Source: Microbaculum marinum
Lineage (GTDB): Bacteria > Pseudomonadota > Alphaproteobacteria > Rhizobiales > Tepidamorphaceae
DNA: 64,000 bases
Direction: 5' to 3' (one strand)
Assembly (NCBI RefSeq): GCF_042646165.1
Contig: NZ_JBHRTC010000006.1
A program made the translations under genes and the position numbers. Positions 8,845 to 18,059 of the stretch are shown here, piece by piece. Position 1 is the stretch's first letter; each line of letters opens with the position of its first letter. The notes beneath the pieces are model-generated. The model was not told where the DNA came from. It made no database searches and saw only the letters and a list, made by a program, of their open reading frames with translations.

Positions 8845-9076
8845 TCGCGCCGTCGTTTGACCGGGCGCGATTACCGAAATGCACGACTTTATCCCCGTCG
8901 CCGTGCCTGCTAGAAGGCGCGCCATGCGATGCGAAGAACAGGCAGCCTGCCGTCCGGCCACGGGGCGGCGAATTACTGGCCCGGTTTTCGCCTGACGCGG
9001 GAGCCTCGTCCCGCCGGGCCGGAAGCCGGGAACGTCGCCGCCTGTTCGAACCCCATCGAAGATCGCCTGGAAAGCC

Positions 9077-12013
9077 ATGACAAACGGTTCCGATACCGCT
9101 GAAAAGCGCGACTATTCCAAGACACTGTTCCTGCCGAAGACGGAGTTCCCGATGCGCGCCGGCCTGCCGGCCCGCGAGCCGGAGCTTCTTGACCGCTGGG
9201 ACAGGATCGACATCTACAAGCGCCAGCGCGAGGTGGCGAAGGGCCGGGAAAAGTACGTCCTGCACGACGGCCCGCCTTACGCCAACGGCAACATCCACAT
9301 CGGTACCGGCCTCAACAAGATCCTCAAGGACGTCGTGACGCGCTCCCACCAGATCCTCGGCTACGATTCCAACTACGTGCCGGGCTGGGACTGCCACGGC
9401 CTGCCGATCGAGTGGAAGATCGAGGAGCAGTACCGCGCCTCGGGTCGCAACAAGGACGACGTGCCGATCAACGAATTCCGCCAGGAATGCCGGCAGTTCG
9501 CGCAGCACTGGATCGGCGTCCAGAAGGAAGAGTTCCGCCGGCTCGGCGTCGAGGGCGACTGGGACAACCCCTACACCACCATGAGCTTCGCGGCGGAAGC
9601 CCAGATCGCGCGGGAGCTGATGAAGTTCGCCATGAACGGCGCGCTCTATCGCGGGTCCAAGCCGGTGATGTGGTCGGTGGTGGAGAAGACCGCGCTGGCC
9701 GAGGCCGAGGTCGAGTACCAGGACTACACGTCCGACACGATCTACGTGAAGTTCCCGATCGTCGAGGGCCCGGAAGCGGGCGAGGCGTCGGTCCTGATCT
9801 GGACGACAACGCCCTGGACGATCCCCGGCAATCGCGCAATCTCCTTCAGCCCGCGCATCGAGTACGGCCTCTACAAGGTCGTCGATGCGCCGGCGGAGAA
9901 CTGGGCGAAGCCCGGAGACCTCTATGTGCTTGCCGACAAGCTCGCCGCCGACGTCATGGCGGCTGCCCGCGTCGAGACGTTCGAACGCGTGCGCGACATC
10001 GACTACTCCGAGCCGAAACAGATGGTCTGCGCGCACCCTCTGAAAGGCCTCGCCGGCGGCTACGAGTTCCAGGTGCCGCTCTTGCCCGGCGACCACGTCA
10101 CCGACGATGCCGGCACCGGCTTCGTGCACACCGCGCCCGGTCACGGTGCGGAGGACTTCGAGGCCTGGACCGACGCGAAGGCCGACCTCGAAGCCCGCGG
10201 GATCGACCCGACGATTCCCTACACCGTCGATGCGGACGGGTTCTACACGAAGGACGCTCCCGGCCTGGAAGGACGCCGCGTCATCACCGACAAGGGCGAC
10301 AAGGGCGACGCCAACCAGGCGGTGATCGAGGCGCTTGCGGCCGCCGGGATGATGGTGGCGCGCGGCCGCCTGAAGCATCAGTACCCGCATTCCTGGCGCT
10401 CCAAGAAGCCGGTCATCTTCCGCAACACGCCGCAGTGGTTCATCTCGATGGAGGACGGGCGCGGCGCCGACGGCCTGCGTGCCAAGGCGCTGAAGGCGAT
10501 CTCGGAAACCCGCTTCGTGCCGGAGTCCGGCCAGGTGCGCCTCGGCAACATGATCGCCGAGCGACCCGACTGGGTGATCTCGCGCCAGCGTGCATGGGGC
10601 GTGCCGATCACGGTGTTCGTGCACCGCGAGACCGGAGAAGTCATCCCCAACGCGAACTTCGGCGAATCCGATGCGCTCGGCCGTCGCATCGCCGAGGCCT
10701 TCGAGGCGGAGGGCGCGGACGCCTGGTTCGCCGACGGTGCGCGGGAGCGCTTCCTGTCCGGACTGGTCGACGATCCTGCGGAGTGGGACAAGGTCGACGA
10801 CATCCTCGACGTCTGGTTCGATTCAGGCTCCACGCACTCCTTCGTCCTGGAAATGCGGCCGGACCTGAAATGGCCCGCCTCCGTCTACCTGGAAGGCTCC
10901 GACCAGCATCGCGGCTGGTTCCACTCCTCGCTGCTGGAATCCTGCGGCACGCGAGGCAGGGCGCCCTATGACGCGGTCGTCACGCACGGGTTCGTGATGG
11001 CCGAGGACGGCCGCAAGATGTCGAAATCTCTCGGCAACCAGGTCTTCCCGCAGGACGTCATCAAGCAGTCCGGTGCCGACATCCTGCGCCTTTGGGTGGT
11101 CACCTCGGACTATGCCGAGGACCTGCGCATCGGCCCCGGGATCCTGAAGACCAACGTCGAATCCTACCGAAAGCTGCGAAACACCATCCGGTGGATGCTC
11201 GGCTCGCTCGCCCACTACCGGGGCGAGGACGTCGCTGTCGCCGATATGCCGGAGCTGGAGCGCTACATGCTGCACCGGCTGGCCGAACTCGACAGGCTGG
11301 TGCGACGCAGCTACGAGGATTTCGACTACAAGCGCATCTCGCACGCGCTGTTCAACTTCGCCACCGTCGATCTGTCGGCCTTCTACTTCGACATCCGCAA
11401 GGACACGCTGTACTGCGACCCGGCATCCAGTCTGAAGCGCAAGGCATGCCTGGCGGTGCTGAGCGAAATCTTCGACCGGCTGGTGATCTGGCTGTCGCCG
11501 ATGCTGCCCTTCACGATGGAGGAGGCGTGGCTATCGCGATATCCCTCCGATGAGGACTCCGTGCACCTTCAACTCGCACCGGCCACTCCGGAGGGCTGGT
11601 TCGACGAGAGGCTTGCCGGAAAGTGGCGCCGCATCCGCCGTGTCCGCCGGGTGGTGACGGGAGCGCTCGAGGTCGAGCGTGCCGCCAAGCGGATCGGCTC
11701 CAGCCTGGAGGCTGCGCCGGAGATCTACGTGTCGGACGCCGATCTCCATGCTGCGGTCGCCGACATCGACCTGGCCGAGATCGCGATCACCAGCCAGGCG
11801 ACCCTGATAGAGGGCGACGGGCCGTCCGAAGCCTACCGGCTGGAGGACGTCTCCGGCGTCGCCGTCATTCCCGCTCTTGCAGGAGGCCGCAAATGCGCCC
11901 GCTCCTGGAAGGTGCTGCCGGAGGTCGGTTCGGATCCCGACTGGCCTGACCTCTCGCCTCGGGATGCGGAGGCCATGCGCGAGTTCGAGGCCAGCCTGGC
12001 GGCGGCGGAGTAG
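9077..12013 (+). CDS. ileS: Isoleucyl-tRNA synthetase
   Basis: 978 residues, the usual size of bacterial IleRS. The N-terminal Rossmann core has the ATP-binding signature in altered form: PPYANGNIHIGTG at about 66-78, HIGT instead of HIGH. The family block NYVPGWDCHGLPIEWK, the editing domain with TTTPWTIPGN, and KMSKS (DGRKMSKSLGN) are all present, followed by the anticodon-binding helical domain. The C-terminal zinc-binding end is reduced: the region reads GRKCARSWKVLPEVG and lacks the later CxxC, so at most one of four zinc ligands is kept. It charges tRNA-Ile and is essential. Confidence 0.97.
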   Translation: MTNGSDTAEKRDYSKTLFLPKTEFPMRAGLPAREPELLDRWDRIDIYKRQREVAKGREKYVLHDGPPYANGNIHIGTGLNKILKDVVTRSHQILGYDSNYVPGWDCHGLPIEWKIEEQYRASGRNKDDVPINEFRQECRQFAQHWIGVQKEEFRRLGVEGDWDNPYTTMSFAAEAQIARELMKFAMNGALYRGSKPVMWSVVEKTALAEAEVEYQDYTSDTIYVKFPIVEGPEAGEASVLIWTTTPWTIPGNRAISFSPRIEYGLYKVVDAPAENWAKPGDLYVLADKLAADVMAAARVETFERVRDIDYSEPKQMVCAHPLKGLAGGYEFQVPLLPGDHVTDDAGTGFVHTAPGHGAEDFEAWTDAKADLEARGIDPTIPYTVDADGFYTKDAPGLEGRRVITDKGDKGDANQAVIEALAAAGMMVARGRLKHQYPHSWRSKKPVIFRNTPQWFISMEDGRGADGLRAKALKAISETRFVPESGQVRLGNMIAERPDWVISRQRAWGVPITVFVHRETGEVIPNANFGESDALGRRIAEAFEAEGADAWFADGARERFLSGLVDDPAEWDKVDDILDVWFDSGSTHSFVLEMRPDLKWPASVYLEGSDQHRGWFHSSLLESCGTRGRAPYDAVVTHGFVMAEDGRKMSKSLGNQVFPQDVIKQSGADILRLWVVTSDYAEDLRIGPGILKTNVESYRKLRNTIRWMLGSLAHYRGEDVAVADMPELERYMLHRLAELDRLVRRSYEDFDYKRISHALFNFATVDLSAFYFDIRKDTLYCDPASSLKRKACLAVLSEIFDRLVIWLSPMLPFTMEEAWLSRYPSDEDSVHLQLAPATPEGWFDERLAGKWRRIRRVRRVVTGALEVERAAKRIGSSLEAAPEIYVSDADLHAAVADIDLAEIAITSQATLIEGDGPSEAYRLEDVSGVAVIPALAGGRKCARSWKVLPEVGSDPDWPDLSPRDAEAMREFEASLAAAE

Positions 12014-12153
12014 GCGGTGACTGGGCCGCGGAGCGTGATACCGAACACTACCCGCGCGCCGGCCGGCGGCATCGAGCCATCGGCCGTAGTGGGCCCTGCG
12101 GCGGCGACCATCCCGTCGAAACCCATCCTGCCGCTGTCGTCCGCCCTCCTTGT

Positions 12154-12666
12154 ATGATGACGCGGCGCTTTCTGTATGGCCGGTTGAGCGGCCTCGGCGC
12201 GGCGGTGGCGGCCGCCGTGTTCCTCGTCGACCGCGTGCACAAATGGGTCATGCTGGGGCCTGTCGGCATCGGTGTGAACGACGTGATCCCGGTGACCCCG
12301 TTCTTCGACCTGATGCTGGTCTGGAACCGTGGGGTCAGCTACGGGCTGTTCCAGCAGGACTCCGCCGGCGGCCGGGCGATCCTGGTCGGCATCAACATCG
12401 TGGCGGCCGTGGTCCTGTGGATCTGGCTCGCGCGTGCGCAGTCCAGGCTGACGGCAGTCTCGCTGGGGCTGGTGATCGGGGGCGCGCTCGGCAACGGCCT
12501 CGATCGCGTGATCTACGGCGCGGTTGCCGACTTTTTCCATCTGCACGCCTTCGGCTACTCCTGGTACGTGTTCAACCTCGCCGATGTCGCCATTGTTGCG
12601 GGCGTCATCGGGCTTCTGTATGAGTCATTCCGAGACAGTCACAAAAGTGCCCCAAAGCCTGACTAG
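12154..12666 (+). CDS. lspA: Lipoprotein signal peptidase (signal peptidase II)
   Basis: 170 residues with four hydrophobic helices. The five LspA blocks can be followed: LVDRVHK near the first helix, the WNRGVSYGLFQ block, GGALGNGLDRV with the first catalytic Asp, VADFFHLHAFGYSW and FNLADVAI with the second catalytic Asp. It cuts the signal peptide of diacylglyceryl-modified prolipoproteins in the inner membrane. The gene follows ileS, the conserved order in many proteobacteria, and precedes a predicted lipoprotein gene. Two ATGs in tandem (12154, 12157) are both possible starts. Confidence 0.95.
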   Translation: MMTRRFLYGRLSGLGAAVAAAVFLVDRVHKWVMLGPVGIGVNDVIPVTPFFDLMLVWNRGVSYGLFQQDSAGGRAILVGINIVAAVVLWIWLARAQSRLTAVSLGLVIGGALGNGLDRVIYGAVADFFHLHAFGYSWYVFNLADVAIVAGVIGLLYESFRDSHKSAPKPD

Positions 12667-12768
12667 TCGGCTTGCCGCACGGGCGTATGATGCGTGCTGG
12701 TACCTGCGTACGGCGACCCCGCGCCCCTGACGGGCGGCGAGCCGACGGCACGAGGAGCGGATGACCGC

Positions 12769-13449
12769 ATGAAGAGCGACATGAACTCGACCGGCCGGAT
12801 GGCAGCGACAGCGCCAATCGTGGCGGTCGTCTGCCTGATCGGCGGTCTTGCGGGTGCATGTTCGAATTCCGGCAGCGGCTTCAGCGATCCCATCGAGGAT
12901 GCGATCGGCGACCCGCTGGTGATGATGGGACTGAAGATCGATCCCAACAAGGAAGAGATCGAGTACGGTCCGCGGTCGCCGCTCGTGATGCCGACGGCAA
13001 CCGAAAACGCGCAGCTTCCGACCCCTTACGAGCCCACCGAGTCCTACGGCGAGATGTGGCCGGACGATCCCGACGAGCGCGCCAAGCGCGAGTTCAAGGC
13101 AATGCAGAAGGCGGCCATGGACGAAAAGCCCAGGGACGTCGAGTATGCCTCCGAGCCGATGACGCCGGGCGAACTGGACCAGTGGGGCCGGATGTACGGT
13201 CGACGCAACGGGGCCGGCCTGGCCGTCGGCACCCGGGCTGACGGCAAGGCAGAGAACAAGGTGGTTAGCCCGCGCGAGCTCCTGGATCGTCGCCTCGATC
13301 CCGATCAGCTGACCTCGGAGCCGGCACGGGTCACGCTCAGCGAACCGCCGCCCGGCTACAGGACGCCGGCTCCGCCGGTCGAAGGCTACGGCGAGACGGA
13401 GCAGAAGAAGGGCTTTTTCGCCAGGCTGTTCAACCGCGACGGCTCATAG
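12769..13449 (+). CDS. Predicted lipoprotein of unknown function (DUF3035-like position)
   Basis: 226 residues. After a short basic start comes a hydrophobic run that ends in GGLAGAC, a plausible though not perfect lipobox, so the mature protein would be lipid-anchored at Cys31. The rest is polar and low in predicted structure: a PRSPLVMP motif, several Glu/Asp/Pro-rich stretches, and a basic C-terminal FFARLFNRDGS tail. The position between lspA and the M16 peptidases, and the PLVMP element, recall DUF3035-type alphaproteobacterial lipoproteins, but the match is weak. The start at 12769 is preceded by GAGGAG; earlier in-frame GTG codons lack a binding site. Confidence 0.65.
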   Translation: MKSDMNSTGRMAATAPIVAVVCLIGGLAGACSNSGSGFSDPIEDAIGDPLVMMGLKIDPNKEEIEYGPRSPLVMPTATENAQLPTPYEPTESYGEMWPDDPDERAKREFKAMQKAAMDEKPRDVEYASEPMTPGELDQWGRMYGRRNGAGLAVGTRADGKAENKVVSPRELLDRRLDPDQLTSEPARVTLSEPPPGYRTPAPPVEGYGETEQKKGFFARLFNRDGS

Positions 13450-13590
13450 CGAACCCGCGTCGCCCGAGGAGACCCGGCAATCACGTCTTCGGGATGAAGG
13501 TGGCGCCGGGTGGGGCATCCGACTATATCGTCCAAACTTTCGCTTCGGGTCGTACTGGCCCGTCGTGAGCGTCAATACGAGGATTGCCAG

Positions 13591-15009
13591 ATGCGAGCAC
13601 TTGCACCCGCCCGTCTGATCATTCCAGCACTGGTTGTCATGATGGCCTACGGATTCTCCTTCCGCGCGCCTGCCGGCGCCGCCGAAACCGATGCGGTGAC
13701 GAGTTTCACCCTCGACAATGGCCTTGAAGTGGTGGTGATCGAGGATCACCGCACACCGGTCGTCACCCACATGGTCTGGTACAAGGTCGGTTCGGCCGAC
13801 GAGCCGCCGACGAAGTCCGGTATCGCCCATTTCCTCGAGCACCTGATGTTCAAGGGAACCGACGCGCACCCGGCGGGCGAGTTTTCCAGGGTGGTGGCGG
13901 ATATCGGCGGTCAGGAGAACGCTTTCACGTCCTCCGACTACACCGCCTATTTCCAGAAGATCGCCAAGGAGCATCTCGGCCAGATGATGGAATTCGAGGC
14001 CGACCGGATGACCGGACTGGTGCTCGATCCAGAGGACGTGACGTCGGAACTGCAGGTCGTGCTCGAGGAGCGCTCGAGCCGCACCGACAACGATCCCGGA
14101 GCACAGCTCGGCGAGGAACTCGACGCGGCGCTCTTCCTGGCGCATCCCTACGGCCGTCCCGTCATCGGCTGGAAGCACGAGATCGAGGCGCTGTCGCGCG
14201 AGGATGCCCTCAATTTCTACAAGCGCTACTACACCCCGAACAATGCCATCCTGGTCGTTGCCGGAGATGTGACTCCGGCCGAGGTGCGCACCCTGGCCGA
14301 GCAGACATACGGCAAGGTCGCCCGCCGTGCCGAACCCGGTGAAAGGCTGCGTCCGCGCGAGCCGGAGCCGCGGGCCGCGCGGACGGTGAGCATGTCCAGC
14401 CCGCGCGTCCAGCAGGAGAGCGTCCGCCGCGCCTGGCTGGTGCCCAGCTACTCGGAGAATGCCGACGAAGCTGCTGCACTCGATGTGATGGCGAGCGTGC
14501 TTGGTGGAGGCGCCAACAGCCGGCTGTACAGGGAACTGGTGGTTGACGGCACCACCGCGTCGTCGGCCGGCGGCTGGTATCAGGGGTCCGCGCTCGACGA
14601 TTCCCGTTTCATGATCTATGGGGTTCCCCAGCCTGGCACCTCCCTGGACGATCTGGCCGCATCGTTCGACACCGTGATCGGCAAGCTGGTCGACGGCGGC
14701 GTCAGCGACAGCGAACTCACCCGCGTCAAGAACGCGCTGATCGCCGAGGCGGTCTACGCCCAGGACAGCCAGTCATCGCTCGCCCGAATCTACGGCGTCG
14801 CTCTGACCACCGGGTCGACCACCCAGGACGTGGCGGAGTGGAGTGACAGCATCCGTGCCGTCACCGCCGACCAGGTCGTGGAGGTCGCCCGCAAGTATCT
14901 GCGGCCCGAACGTTCGGTGACGGCGTTCCTTCGTGCCGCCCCGCAGGGGGTGGCACCCGCGGCTGACGGTTCGGACGCGGCGGAGGAACTGCCGGCCAAG
15001 CGATCCTGA
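13591..15009 (+). CDS. M16-family zinc peptidase, catalytic member of a pair
   Basis: 472 residues. A signal peptide (cleavage near PAGAAE) directs it to the periplasm. The inverted zinc motif HFLEH is at 80-84 and the third ligand glutamate is about 75 residues later (VVLEER), exactly as in pitrilysin-type M16 enzymes. Both M16 halves are present, with the second beginning near residue 200 (ILVVAGDVT). It is followed by a second M16 gene lacking the zinc site, so the two probably form a heterodimeric clam-shell protease, like mitochondrial processing peptidase or the paired bacterial M16 proteins. The ATG at 13591 is chosen because it begins the signal peptide. Confidence 0.92.
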   Translation: MRALAPARLIIPALVVMMAYGFSFRAPAGAAETDAVTSFTLDNGLEVVVIEDHRTPVVTHMVWYKVGSADEPPTKSGIAHFLEHLMFKGTDAHPAGEFSRVVADIGGQENAFTSSDYTAYFQKIAKEHLGQMMEFEADRMTGLVLDPEDVTSELQVVLEERSSRTDNDPGAQLGEELDAALFLAHPYGRPVIGWKHEIEALSREDALNFYKRYYTPNNAILVVAGDVTPAEVRTLAEQTYGKVARRAEPGERLRPREPEPRAARTVSMSSPRVQQESVRRAWLVPSYSENADEAAALDVMASVLGGGANSRLYRELVVDGTTASSAGGWYQGSALDDSRFMIYGVPQPGTSLDDLAASFDTVIGKLVDGGVSDSELTRVKNALIAEAVYAQDSQSSLARIYGVALTTGSTTQDVAEWSDSIRAVTADQVVEVARKYLRPERSVTAFLRAAPQGVAPAADGSDAAEELPAKRS

Positions 15010-15117
15010 CCGCCGGGGTGATCCGCGAGGTCGACGAGTGTGGGCGAGACGTCCGGTCGCGCGACGTCCCGCCACCGAACGAGCGGGGCGAGCGTCCGCA
15101 AACAGGTGAGGTCTTTC

Positions 15118-16479
15118 GTGTGGAAATTCATGACTGAAACTCTCGCACCCGCGGTGGCGGGGCCCGCCCTGGCGCTGGCAACGATCGCCACCGTTTCCGC
15201 AGGGCCGGCACGCGCTATCGAAATCGAGCAGGTGGTCTCGCCCGGCGGCATCGAAGCCTGGCTGGTTTCCGAATCGGCCGTGCCGCTGATCTCGATGCAG
15301 TTCGCCTTCGATGGCGGTGCCGCCCAGGACCCCGCGGGCAAGCCCGGGGTCGCGAACCTGATGAGCGTGCTGCTCGACGAAGGAGCCGGCGATATCAAGT
15401 CCGCCGAGTTCCAGGAGAAACTTGAAACCCTGGCGATCGAGATGTCCTTCGATGCCGGTCGCGACAGCTTCTACGGCGAGATGCAGACGCTGACCGAGAA
15501 TCTGGACGAGGCATCCGAACTGCTGCGGCTTGCAATCACCGAGCCGCGGTTCGACGACGATGCCATCGGGCGGATGCGCGCCCAGACCGCATCCGGACTG
15601 CGCCGCGCACTGCAGGATCCCGATTCGGTGGCCGGCCGGCTCTGGTCGGAAACCGTGTTCGGTGATCATCCCTATGGCAGGCCGGTGAAGGGAACGCTGG
15701 AAACCCTCGGCGAGATCGATGCCGAGGCACTGCGGGACTACCATCGCCGGGTCTTCGCCCGCGACACGCTGACCATAGCGGTGGTCGGCGATATCACCGC
15801 CGAGCGCCTCGGCCCGCTGCTCGACGAAATCTTCGGCGGGCTGCCGGAAAACGCCGACCTGTCGCCGATACCTCAGCCCAACCTTCCCGAGGGCGACGTG
15901 CAGGAAGTCGTCGAGATGGAAATCCCGCAGACGATTATCCAGTTTGGTCGTCCCGGTCTTCTGCGTGATGATCCCGACTTCATCCCCGCCTATGTGGTCA
16001 ATCACATCCTCGGCGGCGGCTCATTCTCCTCGCGCCTCTACCAGGAAATCCGCGAAAAGCGGGGCCTGTCCTACTCGGTGTACAGCTACCTGTATCCGCT
16101 CGACCGGGTCGGCGTCATCGCCGGGGGGGCGGCGACGCGCAACGACCGCGCCGCGGAATCGCTCGCGCTGATCGACGCCGAAATCCGGCGGATGGCCGAC
16201 GAGGGTCCCACAGAGGAGGAACTCGCCAAGGCGAAGCGCTACCTCAAAGGCTCGTATCCGCTGCGCTTCGACACCTCCACGAAGATCGCCCGCCAGCTCG
16301 TCGAGATCCAGCGCGACGATCTCGGTATTGATTACATCAACGAGCGCAATGGCTTGATAGAAGGGGTGACGATCGAGGACGCCAGGCGCGTCGCAAAAAG
16401 GCTATATGGCGATGGTAGCCTGTACGTGACGATGGTCGGCAAGCCGGACGGCCTCGTCACCCCCGCGAAGGGGGGCTGA
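15118..16479 (+). CDS. M16-family protein, non-catalytic partner
   Basis: About 453 residues with an N-terminal signal peptide ending near GPARA. It has the M16 fold throughout: GGAAQDPAGKPGVANLM takes the place of the active-site helix, so no HxxEH is present. The C-terminal half keeps the substrate-binding RGLSYSVYSY pair (Arg and Tyr), as expected of the inactive beta-type subunit. The start is a GTG at 15118 behind an AGGTGAGG ribosome binding site; an ATG at 15130 is the alternative. It lies 108 bases after the catalytic partner on the same strand, and both are exported. Confidence 0.9.
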   Translation: MWKFMTETLAPAVAGPALALATIATVSAGPARAIEIEQVVSPGGIEAWLVSESAVPLISMQFAFDGGAAQDPAGKPGVANLMSVLLDEGAGDIKSAEFQEKLETLAIEMSFDAGRDSFYGEMQTLTENLDEASELLRLAITEPRFDDDAIGRMRAQTASGLRRALQDPDSVAGRLWSETVFGDHPYGRPVKGTLETLGEIDAEALRDYHRRVFARDTLTIAVVGDITAERLGPLLDEIFGGLPENADLSPIPQPNLPEGDVQEVVEMEIPQTIIQFGRPGLLRDDPDFIPAYVVNHILGGGSFSSRLYQEIREKRGLSYSVYSYLYPLDRVGVIAGGAATRNDRAAESLALIDAEIRRMADEGPTEEELAKAKRYLKGSYPLRFDTSTKIARQLVEIQRDDLGIDYINERNGLIEGVTIEDARRVAKRLYGDGSLYVTMVGKPDGLVTPAKGG

Positions 16480-16483
16480 ATCC

Positions 16484-16529
16484 GATCGGCTTCCGGCCGG
16501 TCGGCCGGGGTAGCGGGCCGATCGTCTTT
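16484..16529 (+). terminator. Inverted repeat after the M16 pair, possible terminator
   Basis: Seven-base arms GATCGGC (16484) and GCCGATC (16517) enclose a GC-rich inner region that can also pair (CCGGCCGG). They are followed by GTCTTTC, only a weak T-run. It would separate the M16 pair from pgi. Confidence 0.35.
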
Positions 16530-16596
16530 CGCCTAAACATCGGGGACCGCGGCACGCGATACGGGGAGTGCCGCGTCTCAGGTGAGGGACGCAACA

Positions 16597-17916
16597 ATGC
16601 CGCTCAAGCAAACGATCGACACCTGCTTCGATGTCGAGGTTGGAGAAACGGGCCTGTCGCGCGAGGCCTTCCAGGCCGTGCTCGGCCGTGCTCGGCCCGG
16701 TCTCGCCTGGCTTCGTGAAGTGCACGAGACCGGTGCCCTGCCGCTGCTGTCCCTGCCTGCGCGCGACGACGATCTCGCCGGGATCGCCGAAGCAGCCGAC
16801 TGGCTGTCGGCGGACGCGACCGACGTGATCGTTCTGGGGACCGGCGGGTCCAGCCTGGGCGGACAGACGCTGGCCCAGGTCGGCGGCTGGCGGCTGCCCG
16901 TAGTCGGCGACCTGCGTGCCGGACCGCGACTTCACTTTCTAGACAACCTCGACCCGGTCAGCCTGGCCGCGGCGTTCGACGCGCTGCCGCTGGAGACGAC
17001 ACGGGCGCTCGTGGTGTCGAAGTCCGGCGGCACCGGCGAAACGCTGATCCAGGCGATGGCGCTGCTGACCGCCTACGAGGACGCCGGGCTCGGCGACGAC
17101 GTCAAGGACCACATCCTCGGTCTCAGCGAGCCGGCCGTGTCCGGACATCTCAACAAGCTCCGCAAGCTGCTCGAGCCCTACGGACTCCGGTTCCTCGACC
17201 ACGACCCGGGCGTTGGCGGCCGTTTCACGGCGCTGACCAATGTGGGACTGATCCCGGGTGCGCTCATGGGCATCGATCCAAGGGCCGTCCGCGCCGGCGC
17301 GGCACGCGCGCTCGAGCCAGTTCTCGCCGGCGCTGACGCGGATGGGGTTCCCGCCGCGATCGGGGCGGCGCTCGCCGTCGGCTATGCCGAGCACCATGGC
17401 ATCGTCCAGAACGTCATGTTCGGATACGGCGACCGGCTGGAGAGGTTTACCCGTTGGTGGGTGCAGCTCTGGGCGGAAAGCCTCGGCAAGCAGGGCCGCG
17501 GCATGACACCGGTTCCCGCCGTCGGCCCGGTCGACCAGCACAGCCAGTTGCAGCTCTTTCTCGACGGACCCGCCGACAAGCTGTTCACCGTGATCGCCAC
17601 GGATGCCGGCGACAAGGGGCCGCGCATCGATCCGGCGCTCGCCGCCGAAGCCGGGCAGCCCGAATTCGGCGGCCGCACGGTCGGCGATTTCGTCGCCAGC
17701 CAGCAGCGTGCCACCGTGGAGACGCTCGCCCGCAACGGTCGCCCCGTGCGTCTCCTGCAGGTCTCCTCGGTCGACGCCGAGAGCATCGGCGAACTGATGA
17801 TGCACTTCATGCTGGAGACGATCATCGCCGCCCACCTGCTCGGCGTCGACGCCTTCGACCAGCCGGCGGTCGAGGAGGGCAAGATCCTGGCGCGGACCTA
17901 TCTAGAGGAGATGTAG
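16597..17916 (+). CDS. pgi: Glucose-6-phosphate isomerase
   Basis: 439 residues, shorter than the roughly 550-residue enterobacterial form and typical of the compact alphaproteobacterial Pgi. Visible are the phosphate-binding GTGGSSLGGQ stretch, VVSKSGGTGETL with the sugar-phosphate serines and threonines, VGGRFTALTNVGL and the QHSQLQLFLDG block. It interconverts glucose-6-phosphate and fructose-6-phosphate in the cytoplasm. The ATG at 16597 is favoured because GAGGG lies 8 bases upstream; a GTG at 16582 would put the binding site inside the gene. Confidence 0.93.
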   Translation: MPLKQTIDTCFDVEVGETGLSREAFQAVLGRARPGLAWLREVHETGALPLLSLPARDDDLAGIAEAADWLSADATDVIVLGTGGSSLGGQTLAQVGGWRLPVVGDLRAGPRLHFLDNLDPVSLAAAFDALPLETTRALVVSKSGGTGETLIQAMALLTAYEDAGLGDDVKDHILGLSEPAVSGHLNKLRKLLEPYGLRFLDHDPGVGGRFTALTNVGLIPGALMGIDPRAVRAGAARALEPVLAGADADGVPAAIGAALAVGYAEHHGIVQNVMFGYGDRLERFTRWWVQLWAESLGKQGRGMTPVPAVGPVDQHSQLQLFLDGPADKLFTVIATDAGDKGPRIDPALAAEAGQPEFGGRTVGDFVASQQRATVETLARNGRPVRLLQVSSVDAESIGELMMHFMLETIIAAHLLGVDAFDQPAVEEGKILARTYLEEM

Positions 17917-18059
17917 GGCGCGGCTCGACCCGACGGGCGCTCTTTCCCGAGCGTAGCTGGCGGGACGGCGAAACGGCAATCGAGCGACGACGGGATGACG
18001 CCGTGCCTTGATTGCGCGACACTGCAACGTCCCACGACTTCAGCGAATCGCTTGAGCCC

